NCBI RefSeq assembly: GCF_003363135.1
Contig: NZ_QRBB01000001.1
Span: 372,001-436,000, forward strand
Length of the DNA stretch: 64,000 nucleotides
Origin: Alteriqipengyuania lutimaris
Lineage (GTDB): Bacteria; Pseudomonadota; Alphaproteobacteria; Sphingomonadales; Sphingomonadaceae
Direction: 5' to 3'
The position numbers were made by a program, and so were the translations under genes. The notes beneath the pieces were generated by a model, which searched no databases, had not been told where the DNA came from, and saw nothing but the letters and a program-made list of their open reading frames with translations. Below, one piece after another: positions 16,068 to 24,697 of the stretch (within the stretch, counting starts at the first letter, position 1; each line of letters opens with the position of its first letter).

Positions 16068-16892
16068 CTAGAACCAGCCTGCCTGCTTCAGGTCCGCAAC
16101 CTTCGCGCGCGCAACCGGCGCTTCCAGCCCGCCGGGCAGCACGAGGCGGATATTGCGCCCGTCGCGGGTCACGTCCTCCACCGCGTGGCGCGCGACCCAC
16201 CAGCTGCGATGGACCTGCTCGCCCTCGATCCCCGCCAGCTCGCCCACGGCATCGCGCATCCGCATCAGGATCAGCTCGCTGCCGAGCGCGGTGTGTGCGC
16301 GCACGTAGTGGTCTTCCATTTCGAGCGCGATCAGGTCGCTGCCGAGGTGCGCGGGCAGGCGGTCGAGGAAGCGGGGCTCCGGCGGAGGGACGGCAGCGGG
16401 CGCAGGTTCGGGTGCAGGCGCAACGGCTGAGGTGGCGGGCTGCGCGGGCGGCGCGGGCGGCGGGGCCTGTTTGGATCGCTCGATCAGATTGAACAGAACG
16501 GTGATGCTCGCGCCGATGACCAGAACGTTGAAATAGGCTTCGAGCGCCTGCTCCCCGGTCGGCATCGGGACGGGGCGCGGCCAGAAGCCGATGGCCCAGA
16601 CGATCGCCGTCATCGGGATGGTCGCGATCAGGCAGCCGGCGATCCACAGCCCGATCTCGGGCAGGTGCAGCATATGGTGCAGCCGGTCGACCACCCAGCC
16701 GATCGGGTTGTAGACCGCATAGCCGACCCAGGCGAAGAGCAGCCAGCTAGGAAGCCGCACCGCGAGCGGAGCATCGGCGCTGCCGAACGGGCCGATCAGC
16801 GCGAGGATCACGCCGACCACCGTCATGACCGACAGGTCGATCAGCAGCTTGCGCGCGAAGGGGTGCGGGCCGGTGGATGCGTCGTCGCTCAT
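16068..16892 (-). CDS. Membrane-anchored LytTR transcriptional regulator
   Basis: 274 residues. Four hydrophobic segments occupy residues about 15-155, then a proline/alanine linker, then a C-terminal LytTR DNA-binding domain (ALEMEDHYVRAHTALGSELILMR and VHRSWWVAR are diagnostic). There is no receiver domain, so the signal is likely sensed through the membrane part. It is divergent from a DUF2306 membrane protein, a pairing seen repeatedly in sphingomonads, which suggests that it controls that gene. An inverted repeat GGTGCGC/GCGCACC (16963-16998) lies in the shared upstream region. Confidence 0.88.
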   Translation of the reverse strand: MSDDASTGPHPFARKLLIDLSVMTVVGVILALIGPFGSADAPLAVRLPSWLLFAWVGYAVYNPIGWVVDRLHHMLHLPEIGLWIAGCLIATIPMTAIVWAIGFWPRPVPMPTGEQALEAYFNVLVIGASITVLFNLIERSKQAPPPAPPAQPATSAVAPAPEPAPAAVPPPEPRFLDRLPAHLGSDLIALEMEDHYVRAHTALGSELILMRMRDAVGELAGIEGEQVHRSWWVARHAVEDVTRDGRNIRLVLPGGLEAPVARAKVADLKQAGWF

Positions 16893-17057
16893 CGCCTGCG
16901 AACCTAGCGCCCGTTCGCGCTTCGTAAAGTGGCACGGCAGCGCAAATGCGCCATTTCGCGAAGGTGCGCGACACGCCGCGCAAGCCGCGTTGCGCACCAA
17001 CGGGCGGCTGGCAGAACAGGCTCATCGAACGCCACACCGGCCAACCGGAGACACAAG

Positions 17058-17603
17058 ATGACCAGCCTCGCCGCCTCCCTGCCCTTCTCTTCGCCCCGCT
17101 CCCGGCGCCCCGCCCGGTTCGATATCGGGCCGGTTACGCGTACGATCGTCGGCCTAGCGTGCTTTACGATGACCTTCGCCTGCGTCATCGCGCTGGGTAA
17201 GGCCGCGCTCGGCATGGTCGACAACCTGCAGCACTACGCCAAGCTGCCGATCATCATCCATGTCGCGACCGTGCTGCCCGCGATCCCGCTGGGCGGCTAC
17301 CTGCTGCTGGCACCCAAGGGCACGCCGATGCACAAGATGCTGGGCAAGGTGTGGCTGATGCTGATGCTGGTGACCGCGACCAGTGCGATCTTCATCCAGT
17401 CGACCGGCGGCTTCAGCTTCATCCATCTCTTCGTGCCGATCACCTTCCACGCGGCATGGAGGGTCGTCGCCACCGCGCGCAAGGGCGACATCGCGGGGCA
17501 CAAGAAGCAAATCGTGCTGATCTACCTGACCGCGCTGATGATCCCCGGCATCTTCGCCTTCGTGCTGCCCGGCCGCCTGATGAACGTGATGCTGCTGGGC
17601 TGA
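17058..17603 (+). CDS. DUF2306-like membrane protein
   Basis: 181 residues with four predicted membrane helices. Conserved-looking features are HVATVLPAIPLGGYLLL, the KGTPMHKMLGKVW loop and a second His-rich face (FIHLFVPITFHAAW, GHKKQIV). The regular histidines within or near helices suggest cofactor or metal binding, but this is inference. Start ATG 17058 is chosen because it begins the conserved part; the frame is open upstream through the LytTR promoter region. Divergent partner of the LytTR regulator. Confidence 0.75.
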   Translation: MTSLAASLPFSSPRSRRPARFDIGPVTRTIVGLACFTMTFACVIALGKAALGMVDNLQHYAKLPIIIHVATVLPAIPLGGYLLLAPKGTPMHKMLGKVWLMLMLVTATSAIFIQSTGGFSFIHLFVPITFHAAWRVVATARKGDIAGHKKQIVLIYLTALMIPGIFAFVLPGRLMNVMLLG

Positions 17604-17653
17604 TCCTGGAGTTAGGCGCGCCGGTCGCCGGTCGGACAAGGCGCAACAGATGA

Positions 17654-17718
17654 AACTTGTGACGGAGAAAATATTGCATTGTCACAGAAGATTATTTCCT
17701 CAGTCCGCAACTTGTCAC
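17654..17718. promoter_or_regulatory. Repeated AACTTGTSAC words upstream of urcA-like gene
   Basis: AACTTGTGAC at 17654-17663 and AACTTGTCAC at 17709-17718 lie 55 bases apart, with GTCACA at 17681-17686 completing an inverted repeat with the first (TGTGAC, 17-base spacer). The stretch is AT-rich for this genome and precedes the UrcA-family gene. A regulator-binding role is inferred from the repetition. Confidence 0.35.
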
Positions 17719-17804
17719 CAAACTTTGCAAGAGGGGCCGCGGCGGCCGATCGCCCCCCAAGGGTCGGCCGCTTTCGATTTCGACGATAGGAAAGGCGCTG
17801 CCCC

Positions 17805-18143
17805 ATGTTCACTCGTATCGTTTCTTCCGCTCTCGCCCTCTCGCTCATCGCGGGCGCCACCCCCGCAGCCGCGCAAACCAGCCGTGTGGAGGTCGCGTTC
17901 GGCGATCTCGACCTGACCAGCGAAGCCGGTCGTGCGACGCTCGACACCCGCCTCCAGGCCGCGGCACGCAAGGTATGCGGCGGTCGCATCAATGCCCGCG
18001 ATCTGGGCTCCCGGCAGGCCTACCGGACCTGCGTCAACGAAGCGAAGCTGGGTTACGAGCCGCAGGTCCGCATCGCGCTGTCGCGCGCAGGCGAGACAAC
18101 CACGGTCGCCGTGCTCACCTCCGGCCTGCGCAATCCGGCCTGA
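17805..18143 (+). CDS. UrcA family protein
   Basis: 112 residues. Signal peptide (cleavage after AAA near 23), then VEVAFGDLDLTSEAGRATLDTRLQAAARKVCGG, the UrcA pattern, with a second cysteine in YRTCVNEA that could form a disulfide. UrcA proteins are small exported proteins found in sphingomonads and caulobacters; their function is unknown. Single gene with an AT-rich upstream region; it converges with purT. Confidence 0.88.
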   Translation: MFTRIVSSALALSLIAGATPAAAQTSRVEVAFGDLDLTSEAGRATLDTRLQAAARKVCGGRINARDLGSRQAYRTCVNEAKLGYEPQVRIALSRAGETTTVAVLTSGLRNPA

Positions 18144-18166
18144 GCAGGCTCCGGCTGCGCGCACGC

Positions 18167-19324
18167 TCAGCCGTAGCTCATCCTGACCTTGCCCGCTGCC
18201 TCCTGCGCGAGGCGGCGGGCTTCGTCCGTATCGCCCGCCGTGGCCAGTGCGACGCCCATCCGGCGGAAGGGCCGCGTGACCGGCTTGGCGAAGATGCGGA
18301 GGTCGCAGCCATTGGCCATCGCCTCCGCCAGCCCGTCGAAGGAGACACTCTCGCTCTCGCGGTCGGCGAGGATCACCGCACTGGCCGCAGGGCGCGCGCG
18401 GATCTTCTCAGGCACGGGCAAGCCCATCGCCGCGCGGGCGTGGAGGTCGAACTCGGTCAGGTTCTGGCTGACCAGCGTGACCATTCCGGTGTCGTGCGGC
18501 CGCGGGCTGAGCTCGGAAAAGATCACCTCGTCTCCGCACACGAAGAACTCGACCCCGAACAGGCCGTGGCCGCCCAGATTGTCGACGACCTTGCGCGCCA
18601 TCTCCTGCGCTTGGCCCAGCGCGGCCTCGCTCATGCCGTGCGGCTGCCAGCTTTCCTGGTAGTCGCCACGTTCCTGCCGGTGCCCGATCGGCGGGCAGAA
18701 GGTGATGCCATCCTTATGCCGCACCGTCAGCAGCGTGATCTCGTAATCGAAGTCGATAAACTGCTCGACGATCACCCGCGCCCGGTCGCCGCGCATATTG
18801 GCCACGGCGTAATCCCAAGCGGCCTCCAGCCCATCGGCGTTCTGCACCGTGCTCTGGCCCTTGCCCGAGGAGGACATGACCGGCTTGATGACGCAAGGGA
18901 AACCCGTGTCGCCCGCCGCCGCGCGCACTTCGTCGAGGCTGGTCGCGTAGCCGTAGCGCGAGGTCCGCACGCCCAGCTCCTGCGCCGCGAGGTCGCGGAT
19001 CGCATCGCGGTTCATGGTCAGCTGCGCGGCGCGCGCGGTCGGCACGACATGCACGCCCGCCGCCTCGACCTCGGCCAGCACCTCGGTCCGGATCGCCTCG
19101 ATCTCGGGCACGACATGGTCGGGCTTATGCTTCTCGATCACGTTGCGCAGAGCATCGCCATCGAGCATCGAGAACACTTCGCGCGCGTCGGCCAGCTGCA
19201 TCGCGGGCGCATTGTCGTAGCTGTCGCAGGCGATCACGTAGGCGCCCAGCCGCTTGGCCGAGATAACGAACTCGCGCCCCAGCTCACCCGAGCCGAGCAG
19301 CAGGATCTTGGCAGTGTGGCTCAC
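18167..19324 (-). CDS. purT: Formate-dependent GAR transformylase
   Basis: 385 residues, close to the 392 of the E. coli enzyme. It makes formylglycinamide ribonucleotide from GAR, formate and ATP in purine synthesis. ATP-grasp features: ILLLGSGELGREF at the N-terminus, IKPVMSSSGKGQS, HRQERGDYQESWQPH, GLFGVEFFV and FSELSPRPHDTGMVTL with metal-binding Glu and Asn-side positions. The GTG at 19324 gives the family N-terminus; an in-frame ATG at 19354 would overlap lysC. It follows lysC by 10 bases and may be co-transcribed. Confidence 0.95.
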   Translation of the reverse strand: MSHTAKILLLGSGELGREFVISAKRLGAYVIACDSYDNAPAMQLADAREVFSMLDGDALRNVIEKHKPDHVVPEIEAIRTEVLAEVEAAGVHVVPTARAAQLTMNRDAIRDLAAQELGVRTSRYGYATSLDEVRAAAGDTGFPCVIKPVMSSSGKGQSTVQNADGLEAAWDYAVANMRGDRARVIVEQFIDFDYEITLLTVRHKDGITFCPPIGHRQERGDYQESWQPHGMSEAALGQAQEMARKVVDNLGGHGLFGVEFFVCGDEVIFSELSPRPHDTGMVTLVSQNLTEFDLHARAAMGLPVPEKIRARPAASAVILADRESESVSFDGLAEAMANGCDLRIFAKPVTRPFRRMGVALATAGDTDEARRLAQEAAGKVRMSYG

Positions 19325-19334
19325 GCCGCCAGCC

Positions 19335-20624
19335 TCAGGCCGCGTCTTCCGCATCGAGGCCGTAGGCGGTGTGGAGCACGCGCACGGCCAGTTCGGTCTC
19401 GTCCTCGTCGATCATCACCGAGACCTTGATCTCGCTGGTGGTGATCGCCTGGATGTTGATGCCCCTGTCCGCCAGCGCGCGGAACATGTCGCTCGCGACG
19501 CCCGCGTGGCTCTTCATGCCGACGCCGACGACGCTGATCTTCGCGATGTGGCTGTCGGTGATGATCCGGTTGTAGCCGATCGATTCGCGCTTGTCCTCCA
19601 GCAGGGCCTGCGCGCGCGCGAGGTCGGTCTGCGGGATCGTGAAGGTCACGTCGGTCTCGCCCTTGTCGCGGCCCACGTTCTGGATGATCATGTCGACATT
19701 GATGCTAGCCTCGGCCAGCGGGCCGAAGATCTCCGCCACCGCGCCCGGCTTGTCGGGCACGCGGGTGAGGATGATCTTGGCTTCGTTCTTGTCGTGCGCG
19801 ATGCCGGTGACGAGCTTGCGTTCCATAAGTCCCTCTTCGACCATCCGCTCCATTTCGTCCTCGGAGACGATCAGCGTGCCCGGCAGGTCGTCTGCGGGGG
19901 TCGCGTTGTCGTCCACGAAGCTGGAGAGAACCTGTATCCTGACGCCTTCCTTCATCGCGAGGCTGACAGAGCGGGTCTGCAGCACCTTCGCGCCGACGGA
20001 GGCGAGTTCGAGCATTTCCTCGTAGGTCACCGCCTTCAGCTTGCGTGCCTTGGCGACGATGCGGGGGTCGGTGGTATAGACCCCGTCTACGTCGGTGTAG
20101 ATGTCGCAGCGGTCGGCCTTGACCGCCGCCGCCACCGCAACCGCGCTCGTGTCCGAGCCGCCGCGCCCCATCGTGGTGACGCGCCCTTCCGCGCTCAGCC
20201 CCTGGAAGCCCGGAATGACGGCAATGGTGCCCTCGGCCATGCTCGCGAGCAGCGCATCGCCGTCGATCGCATCGACGCGTGCCTTGGCATGCGCTTCCAC
20301 CGTACGGATCGGCAGCTGCCAGCCGAGCCAGCTGCGCGCCTTTGTGCCGAGCGATTGCAGCGTGAGCGCGAGCAGCCCGCTGGTCACCTGCTCCCCACTG
20401 GCAACGACGACGTCGTATTCCGCCGGGTCGTACAGGGCGTGCGCCTCGCGCGCGAAATTGACCAGCCGGTCGGTCTCGCCCGCCATGGCCGACACGACGA
20501 CCGCGACCTCGTTGCGCCCGCCATCCCTGGCAGCCGCCTGCTTGCGCACGATCTGCGCAACCCGGCGAATACGCTCGGTCCCGGCCATCGACGTGCCGCC
20601 GAATTTCATCACGATCCGCGCCAA
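19335..20624 (-). CDS. lysC: Aspartate kinase
   Basis: 429 residues from a TTG at 20624, chosen because it yields the family start (M)ARIVMKFGGTSMAG and has GAGGAGAG upstream; the open frame runs much further up without similarity. The kinase domain shows KFGGTS, VVSAMAGETDRL, TMGRGGSDTSAVA and CDIYTDVDGVYTTDPR. Two ACT domains follow (from about residue 265), which give feedback inhibition by lysine and/or threonine. First step of lysine, methionine and threonine synthesis. Divergent from ubiG. Confidence 0.96.
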   Translation of the reverse strand: MARIVMKFGGTSMAGTERIRRVAQIVRKQAAARDGGRNEVAVVVSAMAGETDRLVNFAREAHALYDPAEYDVVVASGEQVTSGLLALTLQSLGTKARSWLGWQLPIRTVEAHAKARVDAIDGDALLASMAEGTIAVIPGFQGLSAEGRVTTMGRGGSDTSAVAVAAAVKADRCDIYTDVDGVYTTDPRIVAKARKLKAVTYEEMLELASVGAKVLQTRSVSLAMKEGVRIQVLSSFVDDNATPADDLPGTLIVSEDEMERMVEEGLMERKLVTGIAHDKNEAKIILTRVPDKPGAVAEIFGPLAEASINVDMIIQNVGRDKGETDVTFTIPQTDLARAQALLEDKRESIGYNRIITDSHIAKISVVGVGMKSHAGVASDMFRALADRGINIQAITTSEIKVSVMIDEDETELAVRVLHTAYGLDAEDAA

Positions 20625-20677
20625 GGGATAAGCTCTCCTCGCTGGTGCCCTTTCGGGCGCGGTGTTAGGGAGCGGGG

Positions 20678-21418
20678 ATGAGCGATGCAACAGCCCAGAA
20701 GGCGACAACGATCCGCCCCGAAGAAGCGAGCCATTTCGGCGCGCTGGCCGCCGACTGGTGGGACCCGAAGGGATCGTCCGCCATGCTCCATCGCCTGAAC
20801 CCGGTGCGGCTGGGCTTCGTGAGGGACGCGATCGACCGGCACTGGGGCGGCGATATCGAGGACGCGCGGCCGCTGGCGGGCAAGTCCGCCGTGGATGTCG
20901 GCTGCGGCGCAGGGCTGCTGTGCGAGCCACTGACGCGGCTCGGTGCGCAGGTGACGGGCGTCGACGCCGCGCCCGAGAATGTCGCGGCGGCGAGCGCGCA
21001 TGCGCAGGCGGCGGGCCTCGATATCCGCTATGTCGCGGGCGAGGTGGGCGCGCTGGACCTCGGCAGTTTCGACCTCGTCACCGCGATGGAAGTGATCGAG
21101 CATGTGGCGGACAAGCCCGCTTTCGTGGCCGCGCTGGCAGGCAGGCTTGCCGATGGCGGGCTCCTGATCGTGTCGACGCCCAATCGCACGCTCGCGAGCC
21201 GCGCGCTGCTGGTCGGGGCAGCGGAGGCCGTGGGCGCGGTGCCGAAAGGCACGCACCACTGGGACGACTTCGTGACGCCCGAAGAGCTGACCGACCTGCT
21301 CGGCGCGGCGGGCCTGACCGTCACCCAGACCCGCGGCATCGCCTGGCGGCCGGGCAAGGGCCTGCACCTGTCGGACGATACCGGCCTCAACTACATTCTG
21401 GCGGCGCGGCGGGGGTAG
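20678..21418 (+). CDS. ubiG: Ubiquinone biosynthesis O-methyltransferase
   Basis: 246 residues. Class I SAM methyltransferase: FGALAADWWDPKG near the start, motif I VDVGCGAGLLCEPL, DAAPENVAAA, MEVIEHV and GTHHWDDFVTPEEL are all UbiG hallmarks. It performs the two O-methylations of ubiquinone synthesis, at the inner membrane. Divergent from lysC with a 53-base gap; a REP-like palindrome follows. Confidence 0.95.
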   Translation: MSDATAQKATTIRPEEASHFGALAADWWDPKGSSAMLHRLNPVRLGFVRDAIDRHWGGDIEDARPLAGKSAVDVGCGAGLLCEPLTRLGAQVTGVDAAPENVAAASAHAQAAGLDIRYVAGEVGALDLGSFDLVTAMEVIEHVADKPAFVAALAGRLADGGLLIVSTPNRTLASRALLVGAAEAVGAVPKGTHHWDDFVTPEELTDLLGAAGLTVTQTRGIAWRPGKGLHLSDDTGLNYILAARRG

Positions 21419-21444
21419 CCAACCTTTTCCTACAAAAACCATTC

Positions 21445-21510
21445 GTGCCGAGCTTGTCGAAGCACTGTTCTTTTTCGAAGAGAAGTGCAGCCCTTCGACA
21501 GGCTCAGGGC
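21445..21510. repeat. REP-like extragenic palindrome 1
   Basis: The arms GAGCTTGTCGAAGCAC (about 21450-21465) and CCCTTCGACAGGCTCAGG (21491-21508) form an imperfect stem around an AT-rich loop. The same arm sequences recur at 23023-23087. Such palindromes are widespread in sphingomonad genomes. Confidence 0.75.
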
Positions 21511-21537
21511 TAGCGGGAATTGCTGCGGGTGGGGTCC

Positions 21538-22617
21538 TTACTCCCCCCGCACCAGTGCCGGATCGTCGGTGAAGTAGCCGTCGACCCCGGCGGCCTCGAG
21601 CAGCTTCACCAGCCCCATCATGTTGCCCACGCCGTTCTCGCTCGCGTCGGAGCGCAATGACGGCGGCAGGAAGACGTTTTCCTTGCGCACGGTCCACGGA
21701 TGGACCTCGAGGCCGGCGGCGTGGGCATCGCGCACCAGATCGGTGGGCGTGCCATCGTCGTTCAGCACATGGCCCGTCCACGGCCCTATTCCATCGGCAT
21801 AGGTCGCCACCTCGGCGAGGCCGGTGGGCGTCATGATGCCCGCCCAGGTCATCGCAGGCTCGTCGAACGGGCCGCCTTCGGGCCGGATCAGCAGGATCAG
21901 CGGCGTGTCGATCATCTTGTCGAGCCGCTGCAGCGGGCCGACCTCGAACACCTGCACGAAGACATCCGCGTCCGCTGCGTCGAGGCCTTCCTCGCGCAGC
22001 TGCGTCACCAGCAGGTCGACCGTGTCGATGCCCGTCTCCTGCAACAGCCAGGTCGGGTGCTTGAGCTCGGGATAGAGGCCGATTTTGCGACCCGTCTCGG
22101 CCTCCTTGGCGCGCTTGAGCGCGATGATCTCGGCAAAGGTGGGCACCTGATACAGCCCGTCGAAGCGCGTGTTGGCCGGGCGCAGCGCGGGCATCCGCTC
22201 CTTTGCGCGCAAGGATCGCAGTTCGGCCAGCGTGAAGTCCTCCGCGAACCAGCCGTTGACCAGCTGGCCCTCGATATTCTTGGTCTTGCGCCGGTCCGCA
22301 AATTCGGGGCGATCGGCCACATCGGTCGTCTCGCCGATCTCGTTCTCGTGCCGGGCGACCAGCACCAGATCCTTTGTCACGACCAGATCGGGCTCGATAT
22401 AGTCCGCGCCCGCGTCGATCGCGCGCTCGTAACTGGCGAGCGTATGCTCGGGCCGCTCCCCGCTCGCGCCGCGATGCGCGATCACCAGCAGGTCGCCATC
22501 GGCGTTGACGGGGGCAAGATCGGGCACGGGGTCGGGCATGGGCTGAGCCATAGCGGGGCTCCAGGTCAGCGCCATGACGAGCGCGGCGATCGGTGCAAGC
22601 AGCGCCTTTTCCAGCAC
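21538..22617 (-). CDS. Glycerophosphodiester phosphodiesterase, exported
   Basis: 359 residues from GTG 22617, which has AGGA 6 bases upstream and directly precedes a clean signal peptide (cleavage after AMA). Catalytic motifs of the GDPD barrel: VIAHRGASGERPEHTLASYERAI and YIEPDLVVTKDLVLVARHENEI, with the two histidines and the acidic metal ligands; HPWTVRKEN and GVDGYFTDDP near the end. It resembles periplasmic GlpQ, releasing glycerol-3-phosphate from phospholipid head groups. In-frame starts extend to 22677 and overlap the ArsC gene; between them the codons look like an imperfect repeat rather than protein. Confidence 0.9.
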   Translation of the reverse strand: MLEKALLAPIAALVMALTWSPAMAQPMPDPVPDLAPVNADGDLLVIAHRGASGERPEHTLASYERAIDAGADYIEPDLVVTKDLVLVARHENEIGETTDVADRPEFADRRKTKNIEGQLVNGWFAEDFTLAELRSLRAKERMPALRPANTRFDGLYQVPTFAEIIALKRAKEAETGRKIGLYPELKHPTWLLQETGIDTVDLLVTQLREEGLDAADADVFVQVFEVGPLQRLDKMIDTPLILLIRPEGGPFDEPAMTWAGIMTPTGLAEVATYADGIGPWTGHVLNDDGTPTDLVRDAHAAGLEVHPWTVRKENVFLPPSLRSDASENGVGNMMGLVKLLEAAGVDGYFTDDPALVRGE

Positions 22618-22655
22618 GGCAGTTCCTAACACGGACTTTTTTGACACCGCTTTTT

Positions 22656-23003
22656 CTAACACAGTGCATTCTCCCATTCGGTAGCGGCGAAGCCGACGAT
22701 CACGCGATCGCTGTCCGCCGGCTCCAGCACGGGCCGCTTGATGAGGCTTGGATGTTGCAGCATCAGGGCAATCGCGCTCTCGCGCGTCAGATCGGCCTTG
22801 TCGCCCTCGTCCAGCTTGCGGAACGTCGTCCCGCGCCGGTTGAGCAGCACCTGCCAGCCCGCATCGTCCGCCCAGCGGCCGACCTCATCGGCGGTGGGCG
22901 GATCGGTCTTGAAGTTGCGGAAGGTGTGGTCGAGGCCCTGCGCCTCGAGCCATTTTCGCGCCTTCTTCACCGTGTCGCAATTGGGAATGCCGTTGATCCG
23001 CAT
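22656..23003 (-). CDS. ArsC/Spx-family (YffB-like) reductase
   Basis: 115 residues. Thioredoxin fold with a single active-site cysteine in GIPNCDTVKKARKWLE, then FRNFKTDPPTADEVGRW and RGTTFRKL, ending with PSLIKRPVLE. It belongs to the ArsC/Spx superfamily, YffB type, which use glutathione; true arsenate reductase activity is doubtful without the usual arginine triad. Located directly upstream of the phosphodiesterase gene and after a REP element. Confidence 0.87.
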   Translation of the reverse strand: MRINGIPNCDTVKKARKWLEAQGLDHTFRNFKTDPPTADEVGRWADDAGWQVLLNRRGTTFRKLDEGDKADLTRESAIALMLQHPSLIKRPVLEPADSDRVIVGFAATEWENALC

Positions 23004-23022
23004 CGTATATTCCGCCGTTCTT

Positions 23023-23087
23023 ACCGAGCCTGTCGAAGTGCGAAGGCCCCTTGCACCATGCTCGCCCTTCGACAAGCTCAGGACGAG
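23023..23087. repeat. REP-like extragenic palindrome 2
   Basis: The arms CCGAGCCTGTCGAAG (23024-23038) and CCCTTCGACAAGCTCAGG (23065-23082) match those of palindrome 1 with the two half-types swapped. It lies between the ArsC-like gene and a monooxygenase gene. Confidence 0.75.
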
Positions 23088-23106
23088 CGGTCGTAGGCCC
23101 CTTCGC

Positions 23107-23406
23107 TCACGGAAACCCGGTCACCTGCGGATCGAGGCAGGTGAACATCGTGTACTCGGCATAGTGGCTTTGCCGCCCCTCTCCCTGAACCCGCGCATGG
23201 TCGGGATGGCAACGCCACGCCTTTGCCGCCTCGCGCGTCGCCCATTCGGAAATGGTGACCGTTTCCCCATCGGGCGCGGCGTAGGTCTTCACCGCGAGGA
23301 AACCCGGCTGCTCCTTCGCGAGCCGCTCCATCGCCTGCGCATGTCCGGAATAGGCGACCGCATCGTAATCGGCGCGCTTTCGGCTGCGGAAGACGACGAG
23401 GTACAT
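23107..23406 (-). CDS. Antibiotic biosynthesis monooxygenase (ABM) domain protein
   Basis: 99 residues. A ferredoxin-like ABM domain: MYLVVFRSRKR at the start, a middle helix AYSGHAQAMERLAKEQPGF and TISEWATREAAKAWRCHPDH. Such small dimeric proteins act as cofactor-free monooxygenases or haem-degrading enzymes; the substrate is unknown here. The start at 23406 gives the domain; the upstream frame has no similarity. Confidence 0.82.
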   Translation of the reverse strand: MYLVVFRSRKRADYDAVAYSGHAQAMERLAKEQPGFLAVKTYAAPDGETVTISEWATREAAKAWRCHPDHARVQGEGRQSHYAEYTMFTCLDPQVTGFP

Positions 23407-23608
23407 CAGCGCGCTCCGGCTCGGCTCGTCGCGCACGGGCAACGCCTGACACACCTGACACACTGTCCTGAGGTGAAAAAACCGCACCACGACACATCCC
23501 CGGCCAAAGCGATCGGGAGGGGAGGGCCACGAAAAGACATGGCCCATGCAATAGCGTGGCGGTACCGGTTAGGACAGCATTACCCGCGCCCGCGGGCCGG
23601 GTCGGCCA

Positions 23609-23986
23609 TCAGCCGAGCTTGAAGTCGATGATCCGGCCCGAACTGGAGAATTCGCAGGTGAACTGGTCGCGCCGCCGATCGCGATTATCGGTCCGCCCCT
23701 GCACGGTATAGACGCCGCGATCGCGCTCCTCGGCATAGGTGATCTCCACCCGGCCATACCGGCTCGCCTCGCGCCCGCAGGCATTCACCGCCGCGCGCTC
23801 GAACTCCTGCTCGCCCCGGTAGGAATAGCCGTAGTCGCCGCCATAATTGCCGTAGCGGTCGCCATAGCGGTCGCCGTACCCATCGTCGTAGCCGTAACCG
23901 CCGCCCAGGCCGAAGCCCGAACCATAGGCGCAGCCGCCGAGCATGAGGATGCCAGCGAGAAGGGCGGACATCGTCGTCTTGCGCAT
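23609..23986 (-). CDS. Gly/Tyr-rich lipoprotein
   Basis: 125 residues with GGAGAG before the ATG. The lipobox LMLGGC places the lipid on Cys19. Residues about 22-60 are a Gly-Tyr-Asp-Arg low-complexity stretch (GYGDRYGDRYGNYGG). The C-terminal half has EFERAAVNACGREASRYGRV and a second cysteine in FTCEFSSSGR. Lipoproteins of this build are common in Erythrobacteraceae; function unknown. Confidence 0.78.
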   Translation of the reverse strand: MRKTTMSALLAGILMLGGCAYGSGFGLGGGYGYDDGYGDRYGDRYGNYGGDYGYSYRGEQEFERAAVNACGREASRYGRVEITYAEERDRGVYTVQGRTDNRDRRRDQFTCEFSSSGRIIDFKLG

Positions 23987-24085
23987 GAAATCTCTCCGAT
24001 GACAGTGCGAGACCACCATTCTCGCGGGTTTTCATGGGCTTTCTACGGTCGGAGCCTGTTGCCTGTTCCCGCTCGCGCGGCGCGA

Positions 24086-24556
24086 TCAGCCGCGCGAATG
24101 TGCGTCGGCGATGGCCACCGCGAGCGCGTCAGCCGCGTCGGCGCCCGCGATCCGCGCGCCGGGAAGCAGCACCTTGAGCATGGCCTGGACCTGGCGCTTC
24201 TCCGCCGCGCCGGTGCCGACGACCGCTTTCTTGACGCTTCGCGCCGCGTGCTCGCGCACGTCCAGCTCCGCTGCGCCGCACGCGGCGAGCACCGCGCCGC
24301 GTGCCTGCGCCAGCTTCAGCGTCGATTGCGGGTTCTTGTTGAGGAAGATTTCCTCGCACGCGGCGCGCTGCGGCGCGTGCTCTTCGATCACTGCCGCCAG
24401 TTCGCGCTGGATCTGCGCCAGGCGTTCGACGATCGGCGCCTTGGCGTTGGTGGCGATCTGGCCATTGGCGACATGGCTCAGCCGCGACCCCTCGGCGCGG
24501 ATCACGCCCCAGCCGGTGCAGGAGAGCGAGGGATCGAGGCCGAGGATGATCGTCAT
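24086..24556 (-). CDS. ruvC: Holliday junction resolvase RuvC
   Basis: 156 residues. RuvC signature: ILGLDPSLSCTGWGV with the first catalytic Asp, the EEIF glutamate, and DAADALAVAIADAH with the final acidic pair. It cuts four-way DNA junctions in concert with RuvAB during recombination and fork repair. The gene follows yebC on the same strand, the usual order, but a REP element lies between them here. Confidence 0.96.
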   Translation of the reverse strand: MTIILGLDPSLSCTGWGVIRAEGSRLSHVANGQIATNAKAPIVERLAQIQRELAAVIEEHAPQRAACEEIFLNKNPQSTLKLAQARGAVLAACGAAELDVREHAARSVKKAVVGTGAAEKRQVQAMLKVLLPGARIAGADAADALAVAIADAHSRG

Positions 24557-24573
24557 GGAATGAGCGCGCTTCC

Positions 24574-24664
24574 GTCACGCTGAACTTGTTTCAGCATCCA
24601 GTCCGGCACCCGCACCCCCTTTGCAACTTGCAGGGCTGGACCCTGAAACAAGTTCAGGGTGACG
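24574..24664. repeat. REP-like extragenic palindrome 3 (second type)
   Basis: A long inverted repeat: GTCACGCTGAACTTGTTTCA (from 24574) against TGAAACAAGTTCAGGGTGAC (ends about 24663). The arms differ from palindromes 1 and 2 (TTTCA in place of TCGAA). It sits between yebC and ruvC. Confidence 0.75.
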
Positions 24665-24697
24665 AGAGACGAAGCAAAGGCAGGCGGCGAGGGCAGC

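Noticed and set aside
22618-22677. Extended N-terminus for the glycerophosphodiester phosphodiesterase
   Set aside because: The extra 20 codons overlap the preceding gene and would bury the signal peptide; the GTG at 22617 has a better ribosome site.
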